The notes below the pieces were generated by a model that saw only the letters and a list, made by a program, of their open reading frames with translations, was not told where the DNA came from and searched no databases. Both the position numbers and the translations under genes were made by a program. Positions 1-9,378 of a DNA stretch of 64,000 nucleotides are shown piece by piece. This stretch comes from Rivularia sp. T60_A2020_040 (GTDB taxonomy: Bacteria; Cyanobacteriota; Cyanobacteriia; Cyanobacteriales; Nostocaceae): the NCBI GenBank assembly GCA_015272215.1, contig JACYMD010000095.1, positions 1-64,000 on the forward strand, written 5' to 3'. The first letter of the stretch is position 1; each line of letters starts with the position of its first letter.

Positions 1-149
1 ATTTATATGTCAATCTCTACATCCTTTTTAGTAATTTTTTGATACATTTTTTAATGTTATTTAAGAGCTATTACTAATAATTTGGCATAACAAGTACTGA
101 AGAACCTAATATTCAAAATAGTCAAAGTAATTTATTTAAAAATTTAATT

Positions 150-2028
150 ATGCGCTGCATTTTTAATTTTTGTGTTAAGGCTAATAATAAATCAACTGAG
201 GCTATGAGTATATTGCAAAGAGTTAAAAATCAGTTTCCATCTATTTCTTTACTAATCACAGGAAAATTCCAGCGACTTTTATATGGTTCGCTTGGACTAA
301 TTCTCTTTTTATTTCTATCAGGTTTACCTGTAGCTTCTCAAACACCTAAGTCTACAGAACTTAATATTCAAAATAATATTCAAAATAATATTCAAAATAA
401 TACTCAAACAGGACTCACTACCCCTCAAGAATTAGAAGCTTTTTTAGATAAATTTTTTGACCAACAAATGCAAGAGTTGGATATTCCTGGTGCGGCAATA
501 TCAGTGGTAAAAGATGGTTCCGAATTTTTCGCCAAAGGATACAAACAATATACTGCCATTAGGAGAATACCTCCAGGACACATTACCTCCTCGTGTTAGA
601 CCATCAGGAGAACTTTACAGCTATTCTAATTTTAATTTTGATTTAGCAGGTTATTTGGTAGAAGTAATTACTGGAGTTCCCTTTGCTGAATATATTGAGG
701 AAAACATTCTGCAACCGCTGGATATGAAACGGAGTAGTTTTCGACAACCTCTTCCTGAAGATTTAGCAGCAGATTTAGCGGTGGGTTATGAATATGAAAA
801 TGGTGATTATGAGCCATTTTCATCACTTTTTTTAAACATAGTTCCGGCTGGAGGATTGAGTTCAACTGCTACAGATATGACTCATTTTATGTTGGCTCAC
901 TTACAAAATGGACGTTATGGAAATCAGCGTATTTTGAATCAAGAAACCGCCCAAGAAATGAAACAACAGCAGTTTACAGACCATCCAAAATTACCCGGTA
1001 TTGGCTATGGTTTTCATGAACGTTTTAAGAATGGACAACGTGTACTCGCTCATAGTTCCATATTTCTTGGTTATACAGGTTTGGTGGCTTTAATTCCTGA
1101 GCAAAATTTAGGTTTATTTATTACTTACAACAAATTTGAACCCAAGTTTCATGAAGAATTAATTAATCAATTTACTGACCATTATTATCCTAAATTAGAA
1201 GAAACAAAAGTCCCGCAACCGTTAGCAAATCATCAACAGCGAACTCAGATGTTTACTGGGACTTATAGACATATTGAATATCCCCAACATACTTTAGCAA
1301 AAGTAACTTCCTTAGTGAATCATGTCAGTGTTAAAAAACGTGAAAATGGAACTTTAGAAGTAAATATTCCGGAGACTTTCTTTGGCACAATTCCGCCCCA
1401 AGATACTACAGTTAAATTGATAGAAGTTGAGCCATTATTATTTTATCGATATAACAATAATGATTTTGTTGCCTTTGCCGCAAACGAAGATGGACGGGTG
1501 ACATTTATGTTCCACCCCCTAGATTTAGGTCCGGCAGGCTTTGAAAGATTACCTTGGTACGAAACTACATATTTTCATATCCCTTTGTCAATATTTTTTC
1601 TCCTAGCTTTTTTCTCAGCTTTTTGGGTTTTTCCTGTACGTCCTTTAATTCGTTATTTGCGCCAAAATTTTCAATCATCAAAATCAAATGCGGGTACAAA
1701 TCAACCACCAAAAGCAAATTTAGCTTGGATATTAGCAGGTATAGTTAGTACTTTGTATGTGATATTTTTAATTGGTATGGGGTTAGCACTTTTATTAACC
1801 GATCCCTTAGAATTTATTTACGAAGTACCAACACCAGTAATGATTTTGCTTTATCTTCCCTTGATAGCAACCGGATTAACTATTGCCTTACCTATTTTTA
1901 CTTTTCTGGCTTGGAGAAATAATTATTGGTCATTTTTAAGAAGACTACATTACTCTGTATTCACTTTAGCGGCACTGATGTTTATTCCGTTTTTAAACTA
2001 CTGGAATTTACTTGTCTCGAATCCTTGA
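150..2028 (+). pseudogene. Serine hydrolase (beta-lactamase class C-like), internally deleted and frameshifted
   Basis: The gene is in two frames. Positions 150-599 give a hydrophobic N-terminal segment and the start of the beta-lactamase-like fold (IPGAAISVVKDG). Positions 514-2028 continue with the YSN motif (SYSNFNFDLAGYLVE), the rest of the catalytic domain and several C-terminal membrane segments (about residues 350-500 of that frame). Members of this family carry the catalytic SxxK motif about 100 residues before YSN. Here the sequence jumps from FAKGYK almost directly to LPLGEYLQDTLPPR, so SxxK and its surroundings are gone and the frame changes near 545-560. A deletion of roughly 90-110 codons is the simplest explanation. 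The product cannot act by the family mechanism. The alternative, two real proteins, is unlikely because each half is an incomplete domain. Confidence 0.8.
366..401. repeat. Three exact copies of a 12-bp tandem repeat
   Basis: The unit ATTCAAAATAAT occurs three times without mismatch and a degenerate fourth copy follows. It encodes a repeated NIQN peptide just after the hydrophobic N-terminal segment of the broken serine hydrolase. It is a slippage-prone linker microsatellite. Confidence 0.85.
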
Positions 2029-2242
2029 TATATTGAATAATATTATGCTTGCACTGGGTTTAAGGGCAAAAAGCTTGAAACTATTAAAATTCCAAGCTAA
2101 AATCTGGTGCAGAAAAGTTTGCTGGAACCCAAACCGACCCCAAGAACTTTTAGCGAAATCCAAAATCCAAAGCTTGTACCGAGGGAAGCGAATGTATCTA
2201 AAATCTAAAATTATCTTGATCAAATAGGAGTGTATATAATAA

Positions 2243-2881
2243 ATGAAACCAATTTTAGGTTTAGCCATCAGTTCGATATTCATTTCTTCACCAGCTTTTG
2301 CAATTGTTCAATCACAACCCTTATCTGGTATCAAGATTTTAGTTAATCCAGGACACGGAGGGCAAGAAACTGGTGCGGCTAGTCCAACAGGATATTTAGC
2401 TAAAGATGTCAGCTTGAGTGTATCTAAGTTGCTACGTGATGAATTGGTGTTAAGAGGTGCGATAGTGGTGATGACGCGAGAAGATGATACAGAAGTAGCT
2501 TTGTCCGAGCGCCAAGCCATGATTGATCGAGAAGAACCAACCATCGCTATAACTATACATTACACCGCAGTCGCTGACGACGGAGATGCTGAGAATAGCA
2601 AAGGTATTAGAACTTTTTGGTATCATTCCCAAGCTCATAGTCTAGCCGTTTTTCTGCATAATTATCTAGTTAACCAGCTAAGACGTTCATCAATGGGGGT
2701 GTTTTGGAATAATTTGGCTTTAACTCGTCCCTCTACAGCACCATCAGTGGTAATGGAACTAGGTTTTATGACTAATCCCGAAGAATTTGAATGGATAGCT
2801 AACACCGACGAATAAAAAAAAATAGCGCGAGTTTTGGCAGATGGGATTGTTGAGTGGTTTGAGAGTACAATCACTCCATAA
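2243..2881 (+). pseudogene. N-acetylmuramoyl-L-alanine amidase (Amidase_3), premature stop and lost zinc ligand
   Basis: An exported cell-wall amidase: a signal peptide ends near residue 20 (AFA), then the Amidase_3 fold follows with PGHGG (zinc ligand His38), His106 in TIHY and the catalytic Glu172 in MELGF. The translation stops with TAA at 2813-2815 after NTDE. The same frame continues after that stop with KKIARVLADGIVEWFEST and ends at a second TAA (2879-2881), which reads as the normal C-terminal helix. A single CAA-to-TAA change would explain this. The second zinc ligand, a Glu 15 residues after the first His in this family, is Ala53 here. Both changes suggest inactivity. If translated, the protein of 190 residues would still be nearly full length. 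Confidence 0.8.
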
Positions 2882-2913
2882 TCATAACTTGAGATCAGAT
2901 AGCTGATCCCGGA

Positions 2914-3105
2914 TTAACTGGCGAATATTCCCCAAATTGCCAACCTAAACTTTGCTTTTCCTGTTAATTGCAATATATGACCTGCTTCAAAGTCTATAAA
3001 TAATAAACCTGCATGGGGATTTACAAGCAAGTTACCGAAGGTTTGAGATATATTATTTCCTGAATAGATGGTATTTGGATCAAAACCCTGACTGGAGGTG
3101 AACAC
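2914..3105 (-). pseudogene. Fragment of a pyridoxamine-phosphate-oxidase-like flavin-binding protein
   Basis: The 63-residue translation contains FGNLLVNPHAGLLFIDFEAG followed by a LQLTGKA motif, which resembles the core of cyanobacterial PPOX/FMN-binding split-barrel proteins. The neighbouring sequence on both sides does not continue the family, so this is a relic rather than a complete gene. It lies in the same decayed 3-kb zone as the broken hydrolase and amidase. The family call is from remembered motif similarity only. Confidence 0.5.
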
Positions 3106-3198
3106 GAGTATTTTCTCTAGCTTACAGATGCGACAATTTTAACACCATAAGCTGTGGGTGCAGTATTGCATCAGTTTTTACTCTTGGTAAACATTCAT

Positions 3199-3249
3199 TG
3201 TAGAGACGCGACTAAGAGCTTGCAAGAAGCAGTAGCTAGCGTCTCTACA
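3199..3249. repeat. Palindromic repeat, TGTAGAGACGC family
   Basis: An 11-bp arm TGTAGAGACGC at 3199-3209 is matched perfectly by GCGTCTCTACA at 3239-3249. Related hairpins occur at 34357-34380, 40971-41016, 45774-45803 and 55066-55088, all between genes, so this is one member of a dispersed small repeat family. Confidence 0.85.
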
Positions 3250-3308
3250 CCTATAAGGATTCTGGGTTTTAACTGTATTCGGTGATACTCAGTCTTAATT
3301 CCCCTTGC

Positions 3309-3845
3309 TTACTTGATTTTGGGGAAGTTACCCATCAGGTGAGTGAAGGTGACTTTGCCAAATTCACCAGGCATTTGACCGTATGTTTTGTTATCTGCAT
3401 GATAGGCAAGTGCCAACATTTGATAATTATTATTAGCAGGGACAGTGATAGTTGCAGTGGCGTTACCCTGACGATCGGCTCTAAATTCGTTACTGGGGAC
3501 ACCACCTGCTGGTCCCATATCCATTCCCATAACTTTTTTATTCACCCACCAAAAGGTGTAAAGTCCGTTAGGTGCTAGACCACTAGCTTTGAGTGTAATC
3601 TGATAATTATTCGCATTAATGGGTGATACGGAAACCTCTCCTTTAGCAGTCAGCCATTTTTCTTTTGTAACGCCTCTGGGGGTACCGTCATTCGCAGTAG
3701 CCATGAGCATTCCATTGGTCTTTTGGTTCTGTGCGATTAAAATTTGGGCTTTATTGCTGGTGTTAACTTGATTAGCTCTAACAGCAGGTAACAGAACAGT
3801 AGATAAAGTTAGGGTAGATAGGCTAGCGATAATTAGACGTTTCAT
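3309..3845 (-). CDS. Exported protein of unknown function
   Basis: The protein has 178 residues. I chose the ATG at 3845 because AGGAG sits 9 nt upstream and a clear signal peptide follows (MKRLIIASLSTLTLSTVLLP, cleavage likely after VRA). The longer frame to 3938 adds a charged, non-conserved stretch. The mature part looks like a beta-sandwich, with a GLAPNGLYTFWW segment, a Met-rich MGMDMGP segment and a YQMLALAYHADNKTYGQ segment. These resemble the C-terminal sensor domains of RskA-type anti-sigma factors and related exported cyanobacterial proteins. I do not know the function. It is monocistronic and is followed by the decayed region. Confidence 0.75.
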   Translation of the reverse strand: MKRLIIASLSTLTLSTVLLPAVRANQVNTSNKAQILIAQNQKTNGMLMATANDGTPRGVTKEKWLTAKGEVSVSPINANNYQITLKASGLAPNGLYTFWWVNKKVMGMDMGPAGGVPSNEFRADRQGNATATITVPANNNYQMLALAYHADNKTYGQMPGEFGKVTFTHLMGNFPKIK

Positions 3846-3940
3846 GTTCAAAACTCCTGATTGAATAAGTAACTTGAGTGAAGATTTAGACGCGCTGTCT
3901 TGATTCTGCTTTGCATCTGTTTTGTACCTTCTACTCAATA

Positions 3941-4003
3941 GACGAACCTCAAGTCAAAATGGATTTACTTAAAACATCGAAAATGAAAAATTATGCTAGA
4001 AAC
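3941..4003 (+). repeat. 63-bp dispersed repeat, copy 1 (may encode a short peptide start)
   Basis: This stretch matches 12621-12683 with only a few substitutions and one indel pair. It contains ATG at 3959 followed by an open frame to 4081 (MDLLKTSKMKNYARN...). The second copy begins MDLLKIDAMKNFAGN. Several differences are synonymous or conservative, but the bases upstream of the ATG are conserved as well, so a coding and a non-coding repeat remain equally possible. It lies upstream of the exported-protein gene on the other strand. Confidence 0.6.
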
Positions 4004-4099
4004 CTTTATGTAAAAAGGGTTTTAAGATTTTTGGAGAGCAACGCGATCGCCATCCTACACCAAAAATTTGAGGATATCTGAGAGAATCCTCACTCCCAG

Positions 4100-4405
4100 T
4101 CATGAACTAAACAAGCGGAAAATCATAAGCAATGGAGAATTTTCACTATTGTCTTGACTAGCTAAAGACGAGGTAAATGCTAAAGTAATTTGCCGGAAAC
4201 TATGTCCAGTTTTCGAGAAAGAAGAAGCACTTGTATTACCTCCATTAGCCGAAATATTTGTGAGATTTTCGGTAAAAGAATCTATCGCTGTAATTTGCAA
4301 GAAAAATAATCCATCTGTGTTAAAACCACCTACTACAGTTTCTTGTTCTGTTTCAGACAGTTCTACAAGCAATTCGTGAGATTCGGATTGATGAGAAAAA
4401 GACAT
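4100..4405 (-). CDS. Double-glycine (CTB-family-like) peptide precursor 3
   Basis: A 101-residue precursor. Its leader LLVELSETEQETVVGG ends in a double glycine at about residues 26-27, matching the leader type of the two precursors further upstream (LSxEQQETVSGG). The core is different: hydrophobic and Ser/Asn-rich, without cysteines. GAAGG lies 7 nt before the ATG. It begins 28 nt after the end of the exporter gene and is probably the last gene of the cassette. The C39 peptidase of the neighbouring exporter would be expected to cut after GG. No modification enzyme is encoded nearby, so an unmodified secreted peptide is inferred; the activity is unknown. Confidence 0.8.
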   Translation of the reverse strand: MSFSHQSESHELLVELSETEQETVVGGFNTDGLFFLQITAIDSFTENLTNISANGGNTSASSFSKTGHSFRQITLAFTSSLASQDNSENSPLLMIFRLFSS

Positions 4406-4432
4406 AGCAATACCTTCTATTTTTAATAAGTT

Positions 4433-6610
4433 TTAACAAGGAGAAAAAAACTTTAAATGCTCTCCGCTCTGATGACGCAAACTTTCTAAAGAGCCTTGCA
4501 TTTTGACTCGACCTTGATCTAGTAGTACAATCCAATCAGAACGTTCGATGACGCTAGGTCGGTGAGTAATTAAAATCGTAGTTTTGCCTTTGCGAGACTG
4601 CAATAATCGCTCTAGCACATGAGATTCACTAACTGGATCGAGTCCAGCAGTGGATTCATCCAAGATGAGAATGGGTGGATCTGTGACAATTCCTCTGGCG
4701 ATCGCTAGTCTTTGTCTTTGTCCCCCAGAAATATTCGCACCAAATTCTCCTAAAACCGTTTGATATTTATTTGGTAATTGACTGATAAATTCGTCCGCAT
4801 CAGTAATTTGACAAGCTTTGACAATTTGCTCAAAAGAAATGTAAGGTGTGCCTAGATGAAAATTATCGACGATGCTGCGGCTCCAAAAATGCGGTTCTTG
4901 AGGGACATAAACCACTTGTTGTCGCAGACAATCCAAACATAAGTCTTCCAGGTTGTAATAGCCAATACGGATATTCCCAGATTGCGGTTGATATAAACTA
5001 GCAATCAATTTTGCTAGGGTACTTTTACCACAACCAGATTTACCAATCAGTGCGATCGCGCATCCACCTGGAATCCTCAAAGAAAAATTCTCCATTAAAT
5101 CAACTCTACCAGCATGGTGATAGTTAATATTTTTACAAATAATATCTGCATCACCGGGAATTTGCACGAAGGGTTTTTGCACACTCAAGTTTTGTTCTGG
5201 AGTAGAGTCATTTATTTCTAATATCCTCTGAACTGCTGTTTGCGAACGAAAATATTCATCCACTAAGCTAATTAATGAGTTCATTAATGCTAAAACGTTA
5301 GCCTGCATTGCATTAAATGCCAAAAGTTGACCAATACTCAATTCCTGATTAATTACTAGTAAACTGCCAAATCCCAGTAAAGAAATACCGCCAATCCTAT
5401 TCACAAATTGAGCAAAAGTACCGTTGAGAATACTGATTTGAGTAGTATTAAAAGTAATATTGGCAAGCCGACCAAAACGAACTTGAAATTCCTGCCAAAA
5501 TTGAGGAGCAGCAGCAGTAGATTTAACTACCATTGCACCTTTAAATGTTTCCACCAGAACACCTTGATTTTCCGATGCTAAGACTAATAGATTGCGGATA
5601 GCTCGTCGCAGCACGGGTAATAACGGTAGGCTTGATAAAGCCATCAACACACCAATTAAAATAACTGCTAATGATAATTTCCAGCTATAAAATAACATCA
5701 ACCCAAAAGAAACCATAGCCACAAAAAATTGGCTAGGAAGTAAAGCCACTACTTGGGAGAGTAATTGATTGATTTCATTGATATCTCGCAGTCGGCTGAC
5801 AATTTCCCCACTGCGACGAGTTTCATAAAAACTGAGAGGTAAATGGAGAATTTTATAGCCAAATTCTAAAACTAAACCTAATTGTAAACGCTGACTAAAG
5901 TGAGAAATCATTGTCGCTTGCAACAATTGCAAACTACTGCTAAATATCGTCATCACCACCACCCCAACTACCACAACAGTTAATAATTGGGTATCTTGTC
6001 GCACAAGTACATCATCAGTGAGAATTTGCAACAAAAAAGGGCTAGCTAGAGAAAGAACACCCAAAACAATATTGACGATTAAAACCCCAAAAATTAAATT
6101 ACGATAGGGCAAAACACGCTGTAAAAAGCGACTAAAACCACCTTCTTTTTCGGCTTTTTCTGCCGTAAAAAAAGATTCTGGATTTGGTTCTAGTACCAGC
6201 ATAATCCCATCCCAAGCAGCTGCTAACTCTTTGCGTTTGAGGTAACGAATCCCCACTGCTGGGTCGCCAATGATATAATTTTTACCACTTTTACCATACA
6301 GAATAACCCAGTGATAACCTCGCCAATGAATCACACCCGGTAAAGGAATTTCTTTGATATGGTCTAATATTTCCAAAGAAGCTTTAACAGCACGAGTCTT
6401 AAAACCAAGGCTTTCAAAACCTCTTCTCAATCCCAACAAAGTTGTACCTAATTGTCCAGTTCCTACCGCTTCCCGACTGCGAGTTATACTTACAAAATGT
6501 CCATAATACTTGGAAACTGAAGTCAAGCAAGCGGCTCCACAATCTTCTTCGCTTGACTGTAAAACACACTGATAATTATTATGCTTAAAGAGTTTTGGTA
6601 GAGAAATCAT
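4433..6610 (-). CDS. Peptidase-containing ABC exporter (C39 bacteriocin processing/secretion)
   Basis: A 725-residue inner-membrane exporter that removes double-glycine leaders and exports the peptide core. Residues 1-140 form the C39 peptidase with Gln18, the catalytic Cys24 in EEDCGAACL and the HW...GDP histidine/aspartate region. Residues about 165-440 hold six membrane segments. The nucleotide-binding domain (about 485-720) has Walker A GKSGCGKST, signature ISGGQRQRLAIARG and Walker B ILILDESTAGLD. The length is normal for PCAT proteins and all catalytic residues are present. It follows the HlyD gene by 94 bp and precedes precursor 3, so substrate, adaptor and exporter are encoded together. 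Confidence 0.93.
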   Translation of the reverse strand: MISLPKLFKHNNYQCVLQSSEEDCGAACLTSVSKYYGHFVSITRSREAVGTGQLGTTLLGLRRGFESLGFKTRAVKASLEILDHIKEIPLPGVIHWRGYHWVILYGKSGKNYIIGDPAVGIRYLKRKELAAAWDGIMLVLEPNPESFFTAEKAEKEGGFSRFLQRVLPYRNLIFGVLIVNIVLGVLSLASPFLLQILTDDVLVRQDTQLLTVVVVGVVVMTIFSSSLQLLQATMISHFSQRLQLGLVLEFGYKILHLPLSFYETRRSGEIVSRLRDINEINQLLSQVVALLPSQFFVAMVSFGLMLFYSWKLSLAVILIGVLMALSSLPLLPVLRRAIRNLLVLASENQGVLVETFKGAMVVKSTAAAPQFWQEFQVRFGRLANITFNTTQISILNGTFAQFVNRIGGISLLGFGSLLVINQELSIGQLLAFNAMQANVLALMNSLISLVDEYFRSQTAVQRILEINDSTPEQNLSVQKPFVQIPGDADIICKNINYHHAGRVDLMENFSLRIPGGCAIALIGKSGCGKSTLAKLIASLYQPQSGNIRIGYYNLEDLCLDCLRQQVVYVPQEPHFWSRSIVDNFHLGTPYISFEQIVKACQITDADEFISQLPNKYQTVLGEFGANISGGQRQRLAIARGIVTDPPILILDESTAGLDPVSESHVLERLLQSRKGKTTILITHRPSVIERSDWIVLLDQGRVKMQGSLESLRHQSGEHLKFFSPC

Positions 6611-6704
6611 AAGCTTTTATCTCGCAAGTAGATGCGGAAATAAACATTCTATTTAACAAATTTAAAGAGCTAATTAAATCTTCTTTCTAGCTTCTATTTT
6701 TTGA

Positions 6705-8168
6705 CTAAATATTGGATATCAACCGAGCTTTTCTGAAAATAAACTTCATGACTGTCTCTTGACGAGAAATAATACTAACTTTGCCATCCATTCCTGGTTG
6801 TAATTGACACCTAGAAACGCCATCTCCCATAAACAAAGTCTGTGGTTGAATACTAACTTCATATCCAGATGGGGAAGGTACATTGGCTCCATTACTTGCC
6901 ACAGGCAAAATATCTGGTGCTATGGTTTTAACTATACCTTTAAGAGTCCCATAGTCTGGATAAGGACAAGCAGAAACTTGCATTTGCACCTTCTGTCCGG
7001 TTTTTACTTTGTCAATATCTTGGACTGGTACTTGAGTTTTTATTAGCAAAGCAGTATCAATAGGAGCAATGTAAGCGATCGCTTCTCCTGATCGCACTAC
7101 CTGTTGTGAGTTGCGAAGGTTTAGTTGTAGAACAGTACCTGAGATGGGAGCGCGAACCACACTCCGGCTCAAATCGTGTTCCACCTGCTGTAATTCTTGT
7201 TGAGAATTTTTGAGTTGACTTTGCAGTTCCAATCGCTGTTGCATTAACACTTGCAGTTCTTTGTTTAAAGCAGCTAAAGTCGCTTCTCCCCTGGCTTTTT
7301 CCTGCTTAATTCGCTCATTCGCAATAATAATAGGGGAATTACTCGGATTCATTGCAGTTTTATACTTTTCTAGCTTCAATTGAGCAAGCATAACACCTTG
7401 CTGTTTTTCTTCCAGAAGATTGACAACAGTTGCTTTAGCTTGTTCTAACTTGGCTTGAGCAGACTTGACAGATTGTTCTCTTTCTTCAAATAGATTACGA
7501 GGAATTGCTCCTGATTGTAATATTGGGAACAATCTATCCCGCTGTACTTTCGCTACCTGCAAAGCTGCTTCTGCTTCCTCCACAGTTGCAGTTAAAACCT
7601 TTTCCTGCTGCAATCTTTTTAACTGGGCTTTCGCTAAATTCCAACTTGCTTGTGCTTCTTCTAAGTCAGCTTGCACTTTAATTTGTTGGTCTTTATAAGT
7701 ACGTTCTACACCTGTTAGTTCGGCTTGTGCAGCGATAACATTGCGATTAATTAAGCGGGTTTGTGCTTGCATCTGTGCCTGAAGTTCCTCAATTTGAGCA
7801 TAAAATTTACTCAGTTGTAATTGAGTTTGTCTAATACTACTTTGTAATTGACTTTTTCGAGTTTGCAAACGGGAGTCATCAATGCTAATCATCATATCTC
7901 CACGTTTAACTACTTGATTTTCTTCTACAACAATGTTTTGAACAGTTCCTTCAAATGCAGCTTCCACCAAACGCAGTTCTCCTGCTGGACGTATAGTTCC
8001 AGGTGCTTTGACAGCAACACTGTACTCCAACACAGATGCAAGTGCAACTCCCACACCCAGAACAATAACCATAAATCCGCCACCAGTAATTCCCCAAGGA
8101 CTAATACGAGGCAGAAATTCATTACTACTAATTGTCGGAAGTTGTTCAGGAGTGGGATTACTTAACAT
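6705..8168 (-). CDS. HlyD-family membrane fusion protein (periplasmic adaptor)
   Basis: A 487-residue adaptor that would link the ABC exporter to the outer membrane. One membrane segment near residues 30-52 is followed by the biotinyl-lipoyl half-motif (VEAAFEGTVQNIVVEENQ), a long alpha-helical hairpin rich in Gln, Glu and Leu (about 110-330), the second lipoyl half (VVRAPISGTVLQLNL) and a beta-barrel. I prefer the ATG at 8168 because AGG lies 10 nt before it; a TTG at 8177 would place the ribosome site too close. It sits between precursor 2 and the exporter. Confidence 0.9.
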   Translation of the reverse strand: MLSNPTPEQLPTISSNEFLPRISPWGITGGGFMVIVLGVGVALASVLEYSVAVKAPGTIRPAGELRLVEAAFEGTVQNIVVEENQVVKRGDMMISIDDSRLQTRKSQLQSSIRQTQLQLSKFYAQIEELQAQMQAQTRLINRNVIAAQAELTGVERTYKDQQIKVQADLEEAQASWNLAKAQLKRLQQEKVLTATVEEAEAALQVAKVQRDRLFPILQSGAIPRNLFEEREQSVKSAQAKLEQAKATVVNLLEEKQQGVMLAQLKLEKYKTAMNPSNSPIIIANERIKQEKARGEATLAALNKELQVLMQQRLELQSQLKNSQQELQQVEHDLSRSVVRAPISGTVLQLNLRNSQQVVRSGEAIAYIAPIDTALLIKTQVPVQDIDKVKTGQKVQMQVSACPYPDYGTLKGIVKTIAPDILPVASNGANVPSPSGYEVSIQPQTLFMGDGVSRCQLQPGMDGKVSIISRQETVMKFIFRKARLISNI

Positions 8169-8436
8169 GGCGATCAAACCTGAGAAATAATAACGGGTTT
8201 AATTAAAGAATTGACACTGCTGAATATCATCATGAATTACAGTTGTGATAATTTTAGGAATCCCAAAATTATCAAGAGAAGTAGTATTATACATCCGGAA
8301 CCAACTAATTCATCATTCTGATTCAGCAATATCAAATAATTAATGAATCTGCAAGGAAATGTTTGTTATTCATGTCATTGAATTTGATGAGATTGGATAA
8401 TTTTGGTAAATTAATTACCCAACCTCACTCTTGGAA

Positions 8437-8670
8437 CTAGATATTTAAATTGAGAGCTTGACCAGCACCAGTAAAGATATCACTAGCTCCAATAACTTGT
8501 GTTACTTCGCTACCATTTCTATTTGAAGATGAGCTTGTAGCAAACAATAGTGTTTGTTCAGAGAAGGTGGAAGAAACTAAATCTTGAAGGCTGATACCAC
8601 CAGAAACAGTTTCTTGTTGCTCGTTACTTAAATCCACCATAAAATTGGATTGCATGATTGATTTATACAT
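8437..8670 (-). CDS. Double-glycine (CTB-family) peptide precursor 2
   Basis: A 77-residue precursor with leader MVDLSNEQQETVSGG (double glycine at residues 24-25) and a 52-residue core starting ISLQDLVSS. It has no cysteines and is Ser/Thr-rich, ending LNLNI. It is a clear paralogue of precursor 1 (same cleavage site, same ISLQDLVSS, NGS(E/D)VTQ and DIFT segments). GAGG lies 7 nt before the ATG. These leaders match the cyanobacterial CTB family bacteriocin type, which is exported by C39 transporters such as the one downstream. Biological activity is not shown by sequence. Confidence 0.88.
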   Translation of the reverse strand: MYKSIMQSNFMVDLSNEQQETVSGGISLQDLVSSTFSEQTLLFATSSSSNRNGSEVTQVIGASDIFTGAGQALNLNI

Positions 8671-8766
8671 ATTTTTACCTCAACTTTTTGAGAGATAGTT
8701 TTTGATTGGAGAAAATAACTTCACTAATTTGCTCAAATTTAAAAGCAATAAAAGCAAGAGTCTTGA

Positions 8767-8807
8767 AACTAGGTAATTTATATAATTGCTAATATAATTA
8801 CCTAGTT
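8767..8807 (-). promoter_or_regulatory. Perfect 12-bp stem-loop between precursors 1 and 2
   Basis: AACTAGGTAATT (8767-8778) and AATTACCTAGTT (8796-8807) are exact inverted repeats with a 17-nt loop. There is no strong T-run after it, so it may act as an RNA-processing or partial termination element giving more precursor 1 than the downstream adaptor and exporter transcripts. The role is inferred. Confidence 0.5.
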
Positions 8808-8926
8808 AGGAACATAAGCTAGTACCCGAAAGTAGCGAAATAAAAGCAAGCATTCTACACTTTGCGGAAAGATTAAAGGTTAAGGGGTAAAGTAAGCATA
8901 GAAGCCTGATTTACGCGCCCGTTGTA

Positions 8927-9160
8927 CTAGATGGTCAAATTCACATCTTTGAGCGCATCAGTAAAGATATCTTCAGCCGCTAAAATCTGTGTGACATCAC
9001 TACCATTTTTATTAGTAGATGTCGTACCAGCCGATACTAAACCTTCTTGACTAAAGGCAGAAGAAACTAAATCTTGAAGACTAATACCACCAGAAACAGT
9101 TTCTTGTTGCTCTTCGCTCAAATTAGTCAACAAGTTGGATTTAATGTTTAAGAAAGACAT
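8927..9160 (-). CDS. Double-glycine (CTB-family) peptide precursor 1
   Basis: A 77-residue precursor, first gene of the cassette. The leader LLTNLSEEQQETVSGG has its double glycine at residues 24-25 and the core begins ISLQDLVSSAFS. It shares leader, core start, the NGSDVTQ segment and length with precursor 2 but differs in the middle of the core. GAGG lies 7 nt before the ATG. With precursor 2 it forms a duplicated substrate pair for the C39 exporter, possibly a two-peptide product. The AT-rich upstream region carries a tandem repeat and a hairpin that may control it. Confidence 0.88.
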   Translation of the reverse strand: MSFLNIKSNLLTNLSEEQQETVSGGISLQDLVSSAFSQEGLVSAGTTSTNKNGSDVTQILAAEDIFTDALKDVNLTI

Positions 9161-9240
9161 AGATTTACCTCATTTGAAAAATGTTTTACGTTTTGTTCAG
9201 CAATTAACATTATGTCCATCACATCTTTTTTATGAGAAAT

Positions 9241-9287
9241 TTAATCAGGATAAATAAACTTATTATCGATTGCATTTATCTGATTAA
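9241..9287. promoter_or_regulatory. Inverted repeat upstream of the precursor operon
   Basis: TTAATCAGGATAAAT (9241-9255) faces ATTTATCTGATTAA (9274-9287); the arms pair with a single bulged G. It lies about 80 bp upstream of precursor 1, in the promoter or untranslated leader region, and is a candidate operator or leader hairpin. Confidence 0.45.
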
Positions 9288-9378
9288 ATCCTTCAGAAGA
9301 AAATCCTTTTTAGGGAAAGATGTAAGGCTTCATGTGTTTTGCTTATTTATATAGTAGCGAGTAAACTTACTACTTAAA

